A stretch of 38,518 nt of DNA from Desulfuromonadaceae bacterium (GTDB lineage Bacteria; Desulfobacterota; Desulfuromonadia; Geobacterales; Pseudopelobacteraceae). The notes under the pieces were generated by a model. That model searched no databases, was not told where the DNA came from, and saw only the letters and a program-made list of their open reading frames with translations. Of the stretch, positions 1 through 9,100 are shown piece by piece. The stretch covers positions 1 through 38,518 of the forward strand of contig JAQTZV010000038.1 in NCBI GenBank assembly GCA_028687585.1, written 5' to 3'. Each line of letters begins with the position of its first letter. Within the stretch, counting starts at the first letter, position 1. Both the position numbers and the translations under genes were made by a program.

Positions 1-195
1 AATGGACCCTGCCGATCAGGGACTGGAAAGCCGCCATGAATCGTTTTTCCATTCTATTTGAAGACAGAATGCCAAATCTTTAAAACCGAAACCCAGAACC
101 ATTTACACAAAACTATTTACAGGTCCCTGACTCTCGAAGGTTCTCTGGATAATGGGGTTGCCGTTGACCCGTCCGGACAACATTATCGCCCGGTC

Positions 196-236
196 GGCAT
201 CTAACGGTGTTGTTCGAATTTCAGTTTTTAGATGCC
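196..236 (-). repeat. Inverted repeat / degenerate attC-like site
   Basis: A 9-bp perfect inverted repeat (GGCATCTAA at 196-204, TTAGATGCC at 228-236) lies directly after the stop codon of the DsrE-like gene. On the minus strand its distal arm reads CACCGTTAGATGCC, which contains GTTAGAT and fits the integron attC R' core GTTRRRY. The octamer taacggtg (plus strand) is shared with the second site at 798-850. At 41 bp it is shorter than usual attC sites and I find no clear L-box stem, so it is either a degenerate attC or a plain hairpin. There is no T-run, so a Rho-independent terminator is unlikely. Confidence 0.35.
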
Positions 237-704
237 TTAATTGATAGCGACCATTGCATAACCCTTGTTCTGGTATCCAATAAATGAATTGAGAACATTA
301 GCCACCAACTTAACCTCCGGGATAAGTCCAGCCGGGTCAGCTTTGAATACACGCATTGCCACTGCACACGCTTCAAAGCGCACTCCCTTCTTTTTTAGTG
401 CTTGAAATAGGGCTGTTGTCTCCTCATCAAGTGCGGTCGCCGTAAGAAGTTTTACTCCTGGTCCGCGAAAAGCAACTATCATCTTCGGTTTGATCCCCTG
501 CGCTACCATCCCTTCTAATGTTTCATCAAAAAGCCTAAGGTTGAACGCCAGTTTGTCAATATCAGCAACTCGCACATCAAAAATAACCTTGGCTGACTTA
601 AGTCCTGCAAACGCCTCGCGGTCGTCCGGCTTCTGCGTAGCATGTGCCACTGGGGAACATGTCAGCATGAGCAACATTACAATTACCAACGCTCGTAAGT
701 TCAA
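237..704 (-). CDS. Exported DsrE-family protein
   Basis: 155 residues. The N-terminus (about residues 1-22, ending SPVAHA) is a signal peptide, so the mature protein should be periplasmic. The rest resembles the DsrE/DsrF-like fold (PF02635): a first strand KVIFDVRV, the strand MIVAFRGPGVKLL, the segment KKKGVRFEACAVAM with a conserved-type cysteine (C113), and the family-like ending FIGYQNKGYAMVAIN. Cytoplasmic DsrE proteins relay sulfur on a cysteine; exported versions are common but have no firm function. The start is TTG at 704, chosen because AGGAGG lies 5 nt upstream and the signal peptide begins there. The gene lies between two attC-like repeats, the arrangement expected of an integron cassette. 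Confidence 0.75.
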   Translation of the reverse strand: MNLRALVIVMLLMLTCSPVAHATQKPDDREAFAGLKSAKVIFDVRVADIDKLAFNLRLFDETLEGMVAQGIKPKMIVAFRGPGVKLLTATALDEETTALFQALKKKGVRFEACAVAMRVFKADPAGLIPEVKLVANVLNSFIGYQNKGYAMVAIN

Positions 705-797
705 TTTTTCCTCCTTCTGAATAATCAGGGTGAATTGGTGAATTCACCTGTCCTTTGTCAATTGTGTAGGTGTGACCCTTTGCTATTTGCTTTGTTT

Positions 798-850
798 ACC
801 TAACGGTGTAGAGGGTGTGCGGGCTTCACCGCACCACCCGATGGTTGGTC
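798..850 (-). repeat. Integron attC-like recombination site
   Basis: This site directly follows the stop codon of the small membrane gene at 852-1112. On the minus strand it starts ACCAAC and ends CACCGTTAGGT, so GTTAGGT fits the R' core GTTRRRY and AAC/GTT pair as in attC sites. Between them is a stem of two 5-bp blocks (plus strand GGGTGTGCGG at 813-822 with CCGCACCACCC at 829-839) with a single unpaired base on one arm. That one-sided bulge is the feature that orients folded attC sites. About 53 bp, near the lower size for attC. The R'' core is imperfect (GACCAAC). No integrase gene is visible in the window. Confidence 0.45.
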
Positions 851-851
851 G

Positions 852-1112
852 CTATCTTTTCTTCCTAAGGTAAAATGACGCCACAGCTACTCCTGCTCCG
901 CCAGCAATGCTCCCATAAAACCCTCCTAAAACAAAAGCAATTGGCCACATTGATGCACCGCCACCCGGATAAGGGAGAACAAACTCATTGAACAGAACAA
1001 TCGCTGGCATTGCCAAGCATGACAATCCCCAAACAAAAAGTTCCTTTCGTCCTGATAAACGCATTATGAGTCCAAACAGGAACGTTATGATTAAGGCAAG
1101 ACTTAGTGGCAA
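852..1112 (-). CDS. Small membrane protein, unknown function
   Basis: 86 residues, not recognised. Three hydrophobic stretches are visible: residues about 3-18, 26-45 and 56-80, with a short basic C-terminus (YLRKKR). The start is a TTG at 1112, with a weak AAGGA-like sequence upstream. It is the second gene of a two-gene unit: the preceding membrane gene ends 28 nt upstream, and both end before the attC-like repeat at 798-850. The pair could therefore be one mobile cassette. Nothing in the sequence points to a specific function. Confidence 0.5.
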   Translation of the reverse strand: MPLSLALIITFLFGLIMRLSGRKELFVWGLSCLAMPAIVLFNEFVLPYPGGGASMWPIAFVLGGFYGSIAGGAGVAVASFYLRKKR

Positions 1113-1140
1113 CTTCTTTTCCTTATGTTCAGAATCTTTG

Positions 1141-1431
1141 TCATTTTTTTGTCTGCCGTTGCATTATGTTGAAGATTGTGACGCTGATTAGACATATTGG
1201 GACAGCAATGATTGTCCATGATGCTGCTAAGATGAGCGCCCAGGCCATGCCGCCTTCTCCTGGGGGAGATGGTTCTATTAGTTCAGGTGCTATTGCCAGC
1301 ATTGCAGAGACGAGAGTAGGCACGATAAGGGCTATGAATACCTGAAGCACAACCGGTCTTAATCTCCTCATGACCCATGCCACGCCAATTGAAACAAGAC
1401 CCACCGGTAGGTAACTCACAAATTCAGGCAC
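1141..1431 (-). CDS. Small membrane protein, unknown function
   Basis: 96 residues, not recognised. Hydrophobic segments at about residues 6-20, 26-48 and 62-90 suggest three membrane helices separated by a polar loop PELIEPSPPGEGG. The start is GTG at 1431, preceded by AGAGG with about 7 nt spacing. It is the first gene of the minus-strand pair with the membrane protein at 852-1112. Both are short and hydrophobic and may act together, but that is inferred only from adjacency. Confidence 0.5.
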   Translation of the reverse strand: MPEFVSYLPVGLVSIGVAWVMRRLRPVVLQVFIALIVPTLVSAMLAIAPELIEPSPPGEGGMAWALILAASWTIIAVPICLISVTIFNIMQRQTKK

Positions 1432-1743
1432 CGATTGCCTCTTTTTGTTTTTTCATATTTTTATCGACCAACAGCCCAATATGAATATTTAGTCTGTGAA
1501 CATGAAAAAGTATTATCAATAAAACGATTAAGAGGATAGCTTTTTCTTCACAACATCCAACGCCACTTATTTCTGCGCTTACTCTACGGAGTGAGTAATA
1601 TGAAGGGCGCAGCTGTTTTATGGGTGTCCATTTACGATGTGACGTCTTAGGGGTAGCAGTTGACTAGTTGACTTTCTCGATCATAATTGACAAATCTACA
1701 CTGTTCCCTCAAAGTATCCGGAGCGGTTACCAAACAACGAAAT
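1432..1743. other. Intergenic region with possible third attC-like core
   Basis: No convincing gene. It separates the minus-strand cassette-like genes from the plus-strand envelope operon. At 1554-1560 the plus strand reads ATCCAAC, the complement of an attC-like GTTGGAT. It is followed by a hairpin (CTTACTC, loop TACG, GAGTGAG at about 1579-1596), but I cannot find a partner R'' core, so this is weak. The promoter for the envelope operon lies at 1660-1687. Confidence 0.3.
1660..1687 (+). promoter_or_regulatory. Sigma-70-type promoter of envelope operon
   Basis: TTGACT at 1660-1665, 16 bp spacer, CATAAT at 1682-1687. Transcription would start near 1694. That is downstream of the in-frame TTG at 1687 and upstream of the ATG at 1744, so it supports the ATG as the start of the AsmA-like gene. 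A second TTGACT at 1668 has no good -10 partner. Confidence 0.45.
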
Positions 1744-4700
1744 ATGACAACAACAAAACGTAACATACCGATAAAAAAGATCCTCACCATAGCGGCCCTG
1801 ACCATTGCAGTCGGCCTGTCGCTCCTGTTGCTCTGTATTACCTTCCTCCCGACTCTTATCAGCAGTCAATCGGTACAAACCCGCATTCAGAAAACCATAT
1901 CCTCCTCCATGAAGCGCCAGGTGACCTGGGCTAGCCTGGCGGCGTCCTGGTCCGGCGGTTTTGCGCTTTCCGGACTCACGCTCGGTGACGGCCCCGCACC
2001 GCTGCTTAAAACCGACATCGAGCAGCTTGTTATCTCTCCGGGAATCGGTCGCGGCAGTGATGGGCGCTTTGGTGTTGATCTGGTGGTCAGGATCAAAAAC
2101 GTTCGGGCAGAACTTGCTCCCGGTCCGCCCAAAGCGGTTCCACCGACAAGCAGAGATCCTTTGACACTGCTGGCTGAAACGATTCAAAAAATTCAGGGGC
2201 TTGATTTCCCACTGCCGCTCGATCTGCGCGTGCAGGCTGATATTGCGCCGGTACAGGTTGTCTATCGAGCTGTGCCACCAGGTAACCGACTGCAGCTTCA
2301 GGATTTTTCGTTCCACCTGGCCATGCCGTCGCTGGCGGCAAAACCGGTTGTTGCCGAGGTGAATGGCCGCGTGACCGTTGATGGACGCGAAATGGGGAAG
2401 GTCAACTTCGGCGCGACGGTGAGCGATCTTGTGACCAAAGGGGGGCGGATTCATCCCGCTTCGGCGCTGTTTGCCGTGGATGCCGAGGCGCCCGGTACGA
2501 GCCTCACCCTGTCCGGCGGACTGAGTCAGCCGGAGGGTTTTTCCGCACGCTGGAAACTGGATCTGCCGAAGTTGCTGGCGGTGGCGCATCCGTTTGTGCC
2601 CCCCAACGTTCCTGAACTTGCGGGAACAATCGAGCTGCTGCTGAAGGCAAAAGCTGATGCCAACCGTGATCTGCATGCCACCATGACGCTTGACGGCTCC
2701 CGGCTTGTGGCGAGCGGCGGTTCATTGAACGCGAAACGGGTCGGGCCGCTGGATGTTACACTGCAGCAACAGATCAGCACCGATCATCTGCACCAAAACG
2801 TTAATTTTTCGGGCGGCGCCATTACCGTTCCGGGACTGCTTGACGCGAAGTGGAGTGCAGCCGTCAACCGGCCAACGGCTGTGGGGCGCACGGTTGATGC
2901 AACACTCGGTCCCTTGCAGCTAGATCTTGCCAAAGCACGTTCGCTTGCTGCCCCGTTTCTCCCTCCTGACACTCCGGTCAAAGATCTGTCCGGCGAACTG
3001 ACCCTCCGCTCACTGAATCTGAAACTAAAAGGTTCCGGCAATGACGGAGACCTTGCCGTTGCCGGAATCAGCGTCAAGCTACCGCGACTACGAATGGCGC
3101 TCAAAAGGGGCGATCTGGCCGCTACCGATGTCGAACTGCTCCTTGATAATGCTGCTTGTCCGCTGGTTGCCGCGCTGCCAAAGCGGTTGACGGCGGAGCT
3201 TCGCTGGAGCGTCAAAAAAGCGGAGATGCCCGGCGCTCAACCGCTCACGATTCAGGGGGCGCGTGGTACGGTTGGCGCGGTGGTTAGCGATCTCAACCTG
3301 AAAAGCCGCTCCCCGCGCAAAATTGCCGCTTCCGCCGAATTAACGCAATCATCTGATTTTGATCATGTATCGAGCGGTGCGATGCTTGTTATTGAAAAAG
3401 CCCATGAACAACTCCGTTTTCTTGTCCGGGCTGCCGACAATGGCGATATTGCGGCCGACCTTCCGGAATTTACGTTCACCGCTGCATCCCTGCAGGGTGT
3501 CCAGGCGGGCAAACGCTTTGGCCCGCTGCCCCTTTCCGCATCACTGACGGCGGCCGATCTTCGTCTCTCTGCGGCAAATGGTGCGAAGCCGACGTTCAAG
3601 CACGCCGACGCCAAAATATCAGTGGGTGATGCCATGCAGCTGGTTGCTGAGGCAACTCTTTCGGGGTCGTCTCCCCAACACGCTGCTTCACGCGGCACTG
3701 CACGGCTTGACCTGCGGCGCGCCCTGCCGCTTGTCGCCGCATTTGTGCCGGCAGGTCTGAAGGCGGATGGAATTGTCTCTGCTGCCTGGGAGTTGGCTGC
3801 GCCGCTTCCGGATACCGCGTTTGTCGCCGATAAAAACCGGCTCCGAAACGCCCGCGCCCTCTTGTCGCTGCTTGATATATTTGAAATGAGCCTGAAGCTT
3901 GATACAATCTCTGCAACAGTTCCATCTGCCAATGGCGAAATCAGCGTGGCAGGATTGCGCTCTGCGCCCGATTTGCGCATCGTTGCTACGAAGCGGGGGG
4001 AATCAGTACGGCTTGAAGGCGGACTGCGCTTTTCCGGCCTGAACGGCCTGCCGGGAACCGCAGGAAAACTGCCCCTCCAGCAGGGCACTTTTCTCTTTAA
4101 CGGCGAACTAACGGGCTGGCGTGAATTCCGGTTGAGTGAAAAATTTCGCCTTGACCCGCTGACGGTGGCACACGAGGCCGAGTTGAACGTGAGTCGCATT
4201 GATGCCCTGTTTGACGAGAAAGAGCCGTTCAGCCCGGCAACACTAATCAAACGCCTTGACGCCACCCTGCTGGCCACGTTTGACACATCCCTTTCCCGAG
4301 ATCTCACGCCATTGATTCCCGGGGTCGAGCTGGGGGGGCGCGCTGCCGCCTCGATGCGCGTCGATCTTGCCGCCGGCCGTGAACTTGCCCTGCGCTGCTC
4401 ATTGAAAACAGATGATTTCGGGGCGCAACTCGCCAACGGGACAAAGCTGGAAGGGATGCGCGCCGATATCGCCATCAATCGGCTCTATTCCCTGGCAGTT
4501 GTCTCTCCGGGAGAGCGCTGGACGCCGCTCTCGACGGCACTGGTTCATCCGGTCCCGGCAAAAGCGGCCAACCCCGGCGCGGCAGGAATTATCGGACGGA
4601 TTCATGACGATCTTCGCGGCGATGTCCGCGGTACACGCTCCTTCTCAATCCGGCGCCTGACGACCAGGGCTGCCGGTGTGCCGCTGGTGATTACGGCGCT

Positions 4701-5352
4701 GGAGGGGGATCTGCTCTTCAATCAGGAAAATATCGGCTTCAGTTTCTTTCAGGGGGATCTGCTTGGCGGGACAATCCTTGCCCGCTCTCTCTTTGACCTG
4801 AAGCCTGCGATTCCGGTTATTGCCGCTGCCAGTTCCTTTTCAAACCTTGATATTACCTATCTTCTGCCGAAAGATGCCAAAAACCGGCAGACGGATCAGG
4901 ACGCTGAAATAACCGGCGAAATGAATCTCACCGCGCCGCTGACTCCTGAACAGCGTGAGCTCTTTGAACAGTTGCGGCTTGCGCTGAATATCCGGAAAAT
5001 CGGCTCAAATACGCTGGAGCGGGCACTCTTCAGCCTAGATCCGTACGAGCGGAACGAGCAGTTGGTTGCCCAGCGCAAAATGCTGCGTCTCGGTACTCTG
5101 AAGGGGTTGCGCGCTACTGCGGTCGATGGCGCCTTCAGCATGGAGGGTGAAGCAGTGATTAAAGGGGTTGCGGTGCAACTGCCGAATGTTGATCGCGTGC
5201 GAATTTCCGAGCTGCCGCAGCGTCAGGAACTGGTGAAAAACAGGGATAAAATTTTGGCGCTACGCCGCATTCTCGATCTGGTGCGGGCTGATACACTGGT
5301 TGTCGGGCCAAAAGGGGAGTTGTCACTGAAACGGAGGAGTTATGCACAATAG
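1744..5352 (+). CDS. AsmA-like / YdbH-like intermembrane protein
   Basis: 1202 residues from ATG 1744. A basic N-terminus is followed by one membrane anchor (about residues 12-35) and then a long, beta-rich, low-complexity body (alternating hydrophobic strands, repeated blocks such as LSGGLSQPEG and LDATLLATFDTSLSRDL). The AsmA-like superfamily includes YdbH, TamB and YhdP, which bridge inner and outer membranes and move lipids in a hydrophobic groove. YdbH is the best match in context because the next gene is a YnbE/YdbL-like lipoprotein. At 1202 residues it is longer than E. coli YdbH. A longer start (TTG 1687) is possible but lies before the predicted transcription start. Its stop overlaps the ATG of the next gene. 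The superfamily assignment is fairly secure; the YdbH subfamily is inferred. Confidence 0.7.
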   Translation: MTTTKRNIPIKKILTIAALTIAVGLSLLLLCITFLPTLISSQSVQTRIQKTISSSMKRQVTWASLAASWSGGFALSGLTLGDGPAPLLKTDIEQLVISPGIGRGSDGRFGVDLVVRIKNVRAELAPGPPKAVPPTSRDPLTLLAETIQKIQGLDFPLPLDLRVQADIAPVQVVYRAVPPGNRLQLQDFSFHLAMPSLAAKPVVAEVNGRVTVDGREMGKVNFGATVSDLVTKGGRIHPASALFAVDAEAPGTSLTLSGGLSQPEGFSARWKLDLPKLLAVAHPFVPPNVPELAGTIELLLKAKADANRDLHATMTLDGSRLVASGGSLNAKRVGPLDVTLQQQISTDHLHQNVNFSGGAITVPGLLDAKWSAAVNRPTAVGRTVDATLGPLQLDLAKARSLAAPFLPPDTPVKDLSGELTLRSLNLKLKGSGNDGDLAVAGISVKLPRLRMALKRGDLAATDVELLLDNAACPLVAALPKRLTAELRWSVKKAEMPGAQPLTIQGARGTVGAVVSDLNLKSRSPRKIAASAELTQSSDFDHVSSGAMLVIEKAHEQLRFLVRAADNGDIAADLPEFTFTAASLQGVQAGKRFGPLPLSASLTAADLRLSAANGAKPTFKHADAKISVGDAMQLVAEATLSGSSPQHAASRGTARLDLRRALPLVAAFVPAGLKADGIVSAAWELAAPLPDTAFVADKNRLRNARALLSLLDIFEMSLKLDTISATVPSANGEISVAGLRSAPDLRIVATKRGESVRLEGGLRFSGLNGLPGTAGKLPLQQGTFLFNGELTGWREFRLSEKFRLDPLTVAHEAELNVSRIDALFDEKEPFSPATLIKRLDATLLATFDTSLSRDLTPLIPGVELGGRAAASMRVDLAAGRELALRCSLKTDDFGAQLANGTKLEGMRADIAINRLYSLAVVSPGERWTPLSTALVHPVPAKAANPGAAGIIGRIHDDLRGDVRGTRSFSIRRLTTRAAGVPLVITALEGDLLFNQENIGFSFFQGDLLGGTILARSLFDLKPAIPVIAAASSFSNLDITYLLPKDAKNRQTDQDAEITGEMNLTAPLTPEQRELFEQLRLALNIRKIGSNTLERALFSLDPYERNEQLVAQRKMLRLGTLKGLRATAVDGAFSMEGEAVIKGVAVQLPNVDRVRISELPQRQELVKNRDKILALRRILDLVRADTLVVGPKGELSLKRRSYAQ

Positions 5353-6142
5353 AGCATTAGAGTCGGTAAAAGCATTTACCACGGAGACACGGAGATACGG
5401 AGAAAGTCTTTTTTGGGAAATACCAGAAACAAAAGTATCATCAGGCTTTTTATATAAGATTCTTGATTTACACAAAAAAAGATTTACGGTTTCCTCCGTG
5501 TCCTCGCTTAGAAGCGCCTACTTTTGGCCGTGTCTCCGTGGTGAAAGATCTTGCCAATTGACATTTCCACTACTCCTTAGCCTGTTTCTACTTCTCTCCG
5601 GATGCACCCTTGCCAAGGTCGATGTCAATGTGGTCAGCGAACGGACGTCGCTGGAAAATCAGGTGCTGGGCACCTACAACAGCCTGAATGAAGATATGCT
5701 GCTGGTCGCCTCGGTGCGCGGGGTGTCGCCGAGCGGGAAGATCGATGCGCCGCCGCGTCACACACCGGAGCAGCTTGATGCTACCCGGGCGCTGGAGACG
5801 ATTGCCTTTCATGCCGATGATATCGAATCCTTCAAAAAATTCGGCTGGGTGGGTGAGAATAACGGGGGACTGTTAACTCCCTTTCCCCGTGAAGCGCCGA
5901 AAGTTGTTTCGAAGGAGTTGCAGTCGTTCGCCGCCAATTACAGTGAGGCCGAATTTCAGCAGGTGGTGCAGGAGGTCAATCAGGCGCGTGAAGTCCTGAT
6001 GATGCGGGTGGTGCAGACCAATGAAAACTTTACGCTCAAGGATCTCCCGGCTATCCGCACGGTGTTTGCCAAAATTAATCGCCAGAATAGCGCGCCCGGC
6101 ACCAAAATTCAGGAAGCTGATGGCCGGTGGTTAACGCTATGA
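5342..6142 (+). CDS. DUF1318 (YnbE/YdbL-like) lipoprotein with repeat-extended N-terminus
   Basis: 266 residues if read from ATG 5342, which overlaps the end of the AsmA-like gene. A lipoprotein signal (LLLSLFLLLSGC) puts the acylated cysteine at about residue 88. After it, DVNVVSERTSLENQ recalls the short YnbE lipoprotein, and the segments KFGWVGENNGGLL, VNQAREVLMMRVV and a terminal GRWL recall DUF1318 (YdbL). In E. coli YdbH, YnbE and YdbL form an intermembrane lipid bridge; here YnbE-like and YdbL-like parts appear fused. Residues 12-68 are translated from an inserted 171-bp palindromic repeat. An in-frame TTG at 5558, just after the repeat, would give a standard lipoprotein (194 residues), but it has a poor ribosome binding site. 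Which start is used is open. Confidence 0.7.
   Translation: MHNRALESVKAFTTETRRYGESLFWEIPETKVSSGFLYKILDLHKKRFTVSSVSSLRSAYFWPCLRGERSCQLTFPLLLSLFLLLSGCTLAKVDVNVVSERTSLENQVLGTYNSLNEDMLLVASVRGVSPSGKIDAPPRHTPEQLDATRALETIAFHADDIESFKKFGWVGENNGGLLTPFPREAPKVVSKELQSFAANYSEAEFQQVVQEVNQAREVLMMRVVQTNENFTLKDLPAIRTVFAKINRQNSAPGTKIQEADGRWLTL
5375..5545. repeat. 171-bp palindromic interspersed repeat inside a lipoprotein gene
   Basis: The ends are 18-bp inverted repeats with one mismatch: TTTACCACGGAGACACGG at 5375-5392 and CCGTGTCTCCGTGGTGAA at 5528-5545. The length, 171 bp, is 57 codons, so the reading frame of the host gene is kept. Near the right end (5505-5527) it carries the 23-mer CGCTTAGAAGCGCCTACTTTTGG, which recurs at 28193-28215 (inverted) and 28418-28440. 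It encodes no protein of its own; it looks like a MITE or REP-like element. Confidence 0.8.
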
Positions 6143-9100
6143 AGAGGCCCTTGAAAGTACACGATCCCCTCTCCCCGAGGGAGAGGGCCAGGGTGAGGGG
6201 GGATGGTGCAATATACGGAACAGTTGCTCCCCCTCATCCGGCCTTCGGCCACCTTCTCCCTCAGGGAGAAGGAATCAGCAGAATATCCGCGATAATTATA
6301 TTCGCACTGTTTCTGTTCGCCTGTGCGCTGCCGGTGTCTGCGCTCCCGCTTAGCGATGAGCTGCTCGCTCCTGCTGCCCCCCGATCAGCGCCCCGCTCGC
6401 GTCCGGAACTGGCGCCCCAACCGGCCATCTTCAGTTCGCGTCAGGTCCTCTACGCTGCCCGTTCCGCCAATGGCGCCCGGATAGTGACCGTTGAGCGGGG
6501 TGACAAAGAGGATGAACTCTGGCTTTACTCCTTTGGTGCGGTTCCGGAATTGCCGCGTCTGCTGCATTCGAGCCCGGTCCGGCTTGCGGCGCCGGCGCTC
6601 AACGCCAATGGCTCGCTGGTGGCATTTGTTGATGCGGAGAGTGATGTCAAGGGCGATATCTGGCTGATGCATATCAATACACCTGATGATAAACCGCAAC
6701 GGTTAACCGGCCGCGATTCTGCAGACGACGCGCCGGTATTTTCAGGTGACGGCTCGGCAATAGTGTACCAGCGGCAGCTTCCCGGTTTCGGGCAGCGCGA
6801 ACTGATGCGTCTCTATCTCAAGGATAACCGCAGTGAACGGCTGCCGATCGATATTGATGCCGCGTTTGCCGCGCCGTCACCGGATGGCGGCAGATGGCTG
6901 TTCGTGTCACGGAAATCGGATCCGAACGGCGATCTCTGGGTGTGGGACGAGAGAGGGGGAGGGGTCACGCAGCTGACCAGCGGCGGTGAACGTGATCTCT
7001 ATCCAGCCTGGGAAAGTGCTGACACGCTGCTATTTACCCGCCAGTCCGCAATCGGGGGGAATGCCGCGACCGGACAGGAACCGGGGCAGATTTACCGGCT
7101 GCATCTGAACAGGAGAGGCGATGATGGCTTCCCTTTTGCCGCTCCGCTGACCTCTGCCGCTCTGATGGCGGTTGCGCCGATCCCGGCAGGTGATCATGTT
7201 TATTTCGTTGCCGGTCTTGCCGGCGGCGGACAGGTGATGTCGCTTCCCGCATCAGGAGAAATTCCGGATCGAGTGAGTGTTGCCGAACAGTGGGCGCTGG
7301 CGCGTATCCTGCTCGAACGTCAGCCCCCTGACCCGGCCCATGCCCGGCTTGCCGCTGCCCGTGTCCTGGCGCGGGAAGCTGTGCCGACAGAAGAGGGCGC
7401 TCTGGCCGGACTGGCGTTGGCCGGTTTGATGGAACAGGCGGGCGAAGTATCGCGGGCAGGGGATCAGTACGCGTCAATAGTGCGGCGCTATGGCCGCTTT
7501 ACCCGTGAAGCGGCGCTGGCGGATATCGCCCGGATCAGAGTCGAGTCGGCAGCTCGCTGCGGAGATGTCGCGCTGTCGCAGCGCCGCCAGGAAATCCTCC
7601 GCGAAGCAGAACGTGCCATGAAGTCCGCCGCAGAAGGAAAGGGGGCCGATGCGACCGCCCGCTCTCTGATAGATACGGCCCGTCTGCGTGCCGATTTTGG
7701 CAATGGCGCGGCCGATCAGCTGCTCGCCGTTGGATATGCCGAACAGGCCGCCGGCCTGAAGGATGCATCCCGCCCGCTCAAGGCGGAAGCGGCCCTGCGG
7801 CGTGCCGTTCTGCTGGCGAAGCTGGAAAAAGGGAGCGGCGCAGTTGCCGCTCTCGTTGATGTCGCCACGCAGTACGGTGATCAGGAGGAGTGGGCCGAAG
7901 CGGCAATCAGCGCAATTCTGGATCAGGTCTCTCCCCGTGATCACGCCGATCAGGCCGCGCTTTCGGCGCTGGCGGAACAGTACCGGACACGTCTGCCCCG
8001 ATTGGCAATGGGCGCATGGAACCGGCAGGGGGACGTGGCATATCGCGCAGACGAATGGGCCAAAGCCAAGGATGCCTATCGTACGGTGCTGGAGAAGTTT
8101 CCCGTTCTGGCAACGCCGACCGCTGCCGCCCGTTTTGCCCTGGCCGAAGTCCTTTATCGTGAAGAGCGTTATGCGGAAGCCAAGGCGCTCTATGAAACGG
8201 AAATGAACCAGCAGCCGGAGGATACGCCGCTCTACCAGCTGGCACGCGCCGCCTACATCCGTAAAACCGTCGCCGCAGGGGAAAATCTCTATCGACTCGG
8301 CGAGCTTGCTGCCGCCCGTTCGACCTTTCTTGATCTGATCCGCTATGACGGCCGGAGCGTCGAGGCGCATCGCGGCTACATTAAATCGGTCGCCGCCATG
8401 GGGCAGGCCGCTGAGCTGCTCGAACGGTACCGCACGCTGCTCAGCTCCTATCCCGATGATCCGGTGCTGCTGTATGCCACCGGCCTGACCCTGACCTATC
8501 TGCCGGGGAAGGAACGCCTCGCAGAGGCTGATCACCTGATCTCCCGCGCGGCGGATCGGATGCCGTCGTCGGAATACCCGCCACAGACACGGGGGTATCT
8601 GGCCGAGATTGCCGAAACGGTGCATGGCGAACGGGGTGGTTTGGAGCGGGCGCTGGCCCACTACCGCCGCGCCTGGCTGCTCAACCGGCCGCTGGAACAG
8701 CCGGAAAACCGTGCCAACCTGGATCTGAATATCGGCAATATCGCCTATCTGCTCGGCAGCAAAGCGACCGCCTGGAAGTTCTACAGTCAGCGGCTTGCGG
8801 CAAAGATTCCGTTTGACAATATCGATACCGAGCTGATCTTTCAGCAGCGCTATGCCGCGACCGCGTTTCAAATGCACGAGAAAGAAGCGCCGATTGCCGG
8901 CTATCTGAAGGCACTGCAGTTGACGGAAGCCCGGCTCAATCCGTCACGCCCGCTCGACCTGTTCGGGCGCCTGTCACGGCGGGTCGTCGAGCGGCTCTTT
9001 TCCACCTCCGGTCGCACTGCCGCCGCAGAAACCGCATTGGCAGAACAGCAGGCGATTACCGCCGAACTTGAACGACTGGGAGCTTCTCCGCCGGAGGCGC

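Noticed and set aside
3363..4478. Long minus-strand open frame (371 codons) inside the AsmA-like gene
   Set aside because: Ser/Arg-rich antisense shadow of a strong plus-strand gene; no binding site, no recognisable domain.
7474..8877. Minus-strand open frame of 467 codons inside the CHAT gene
   Set aside because: Antisense shadow in GC-rich coding DNA; composition and lack of motifs argue against a protein.
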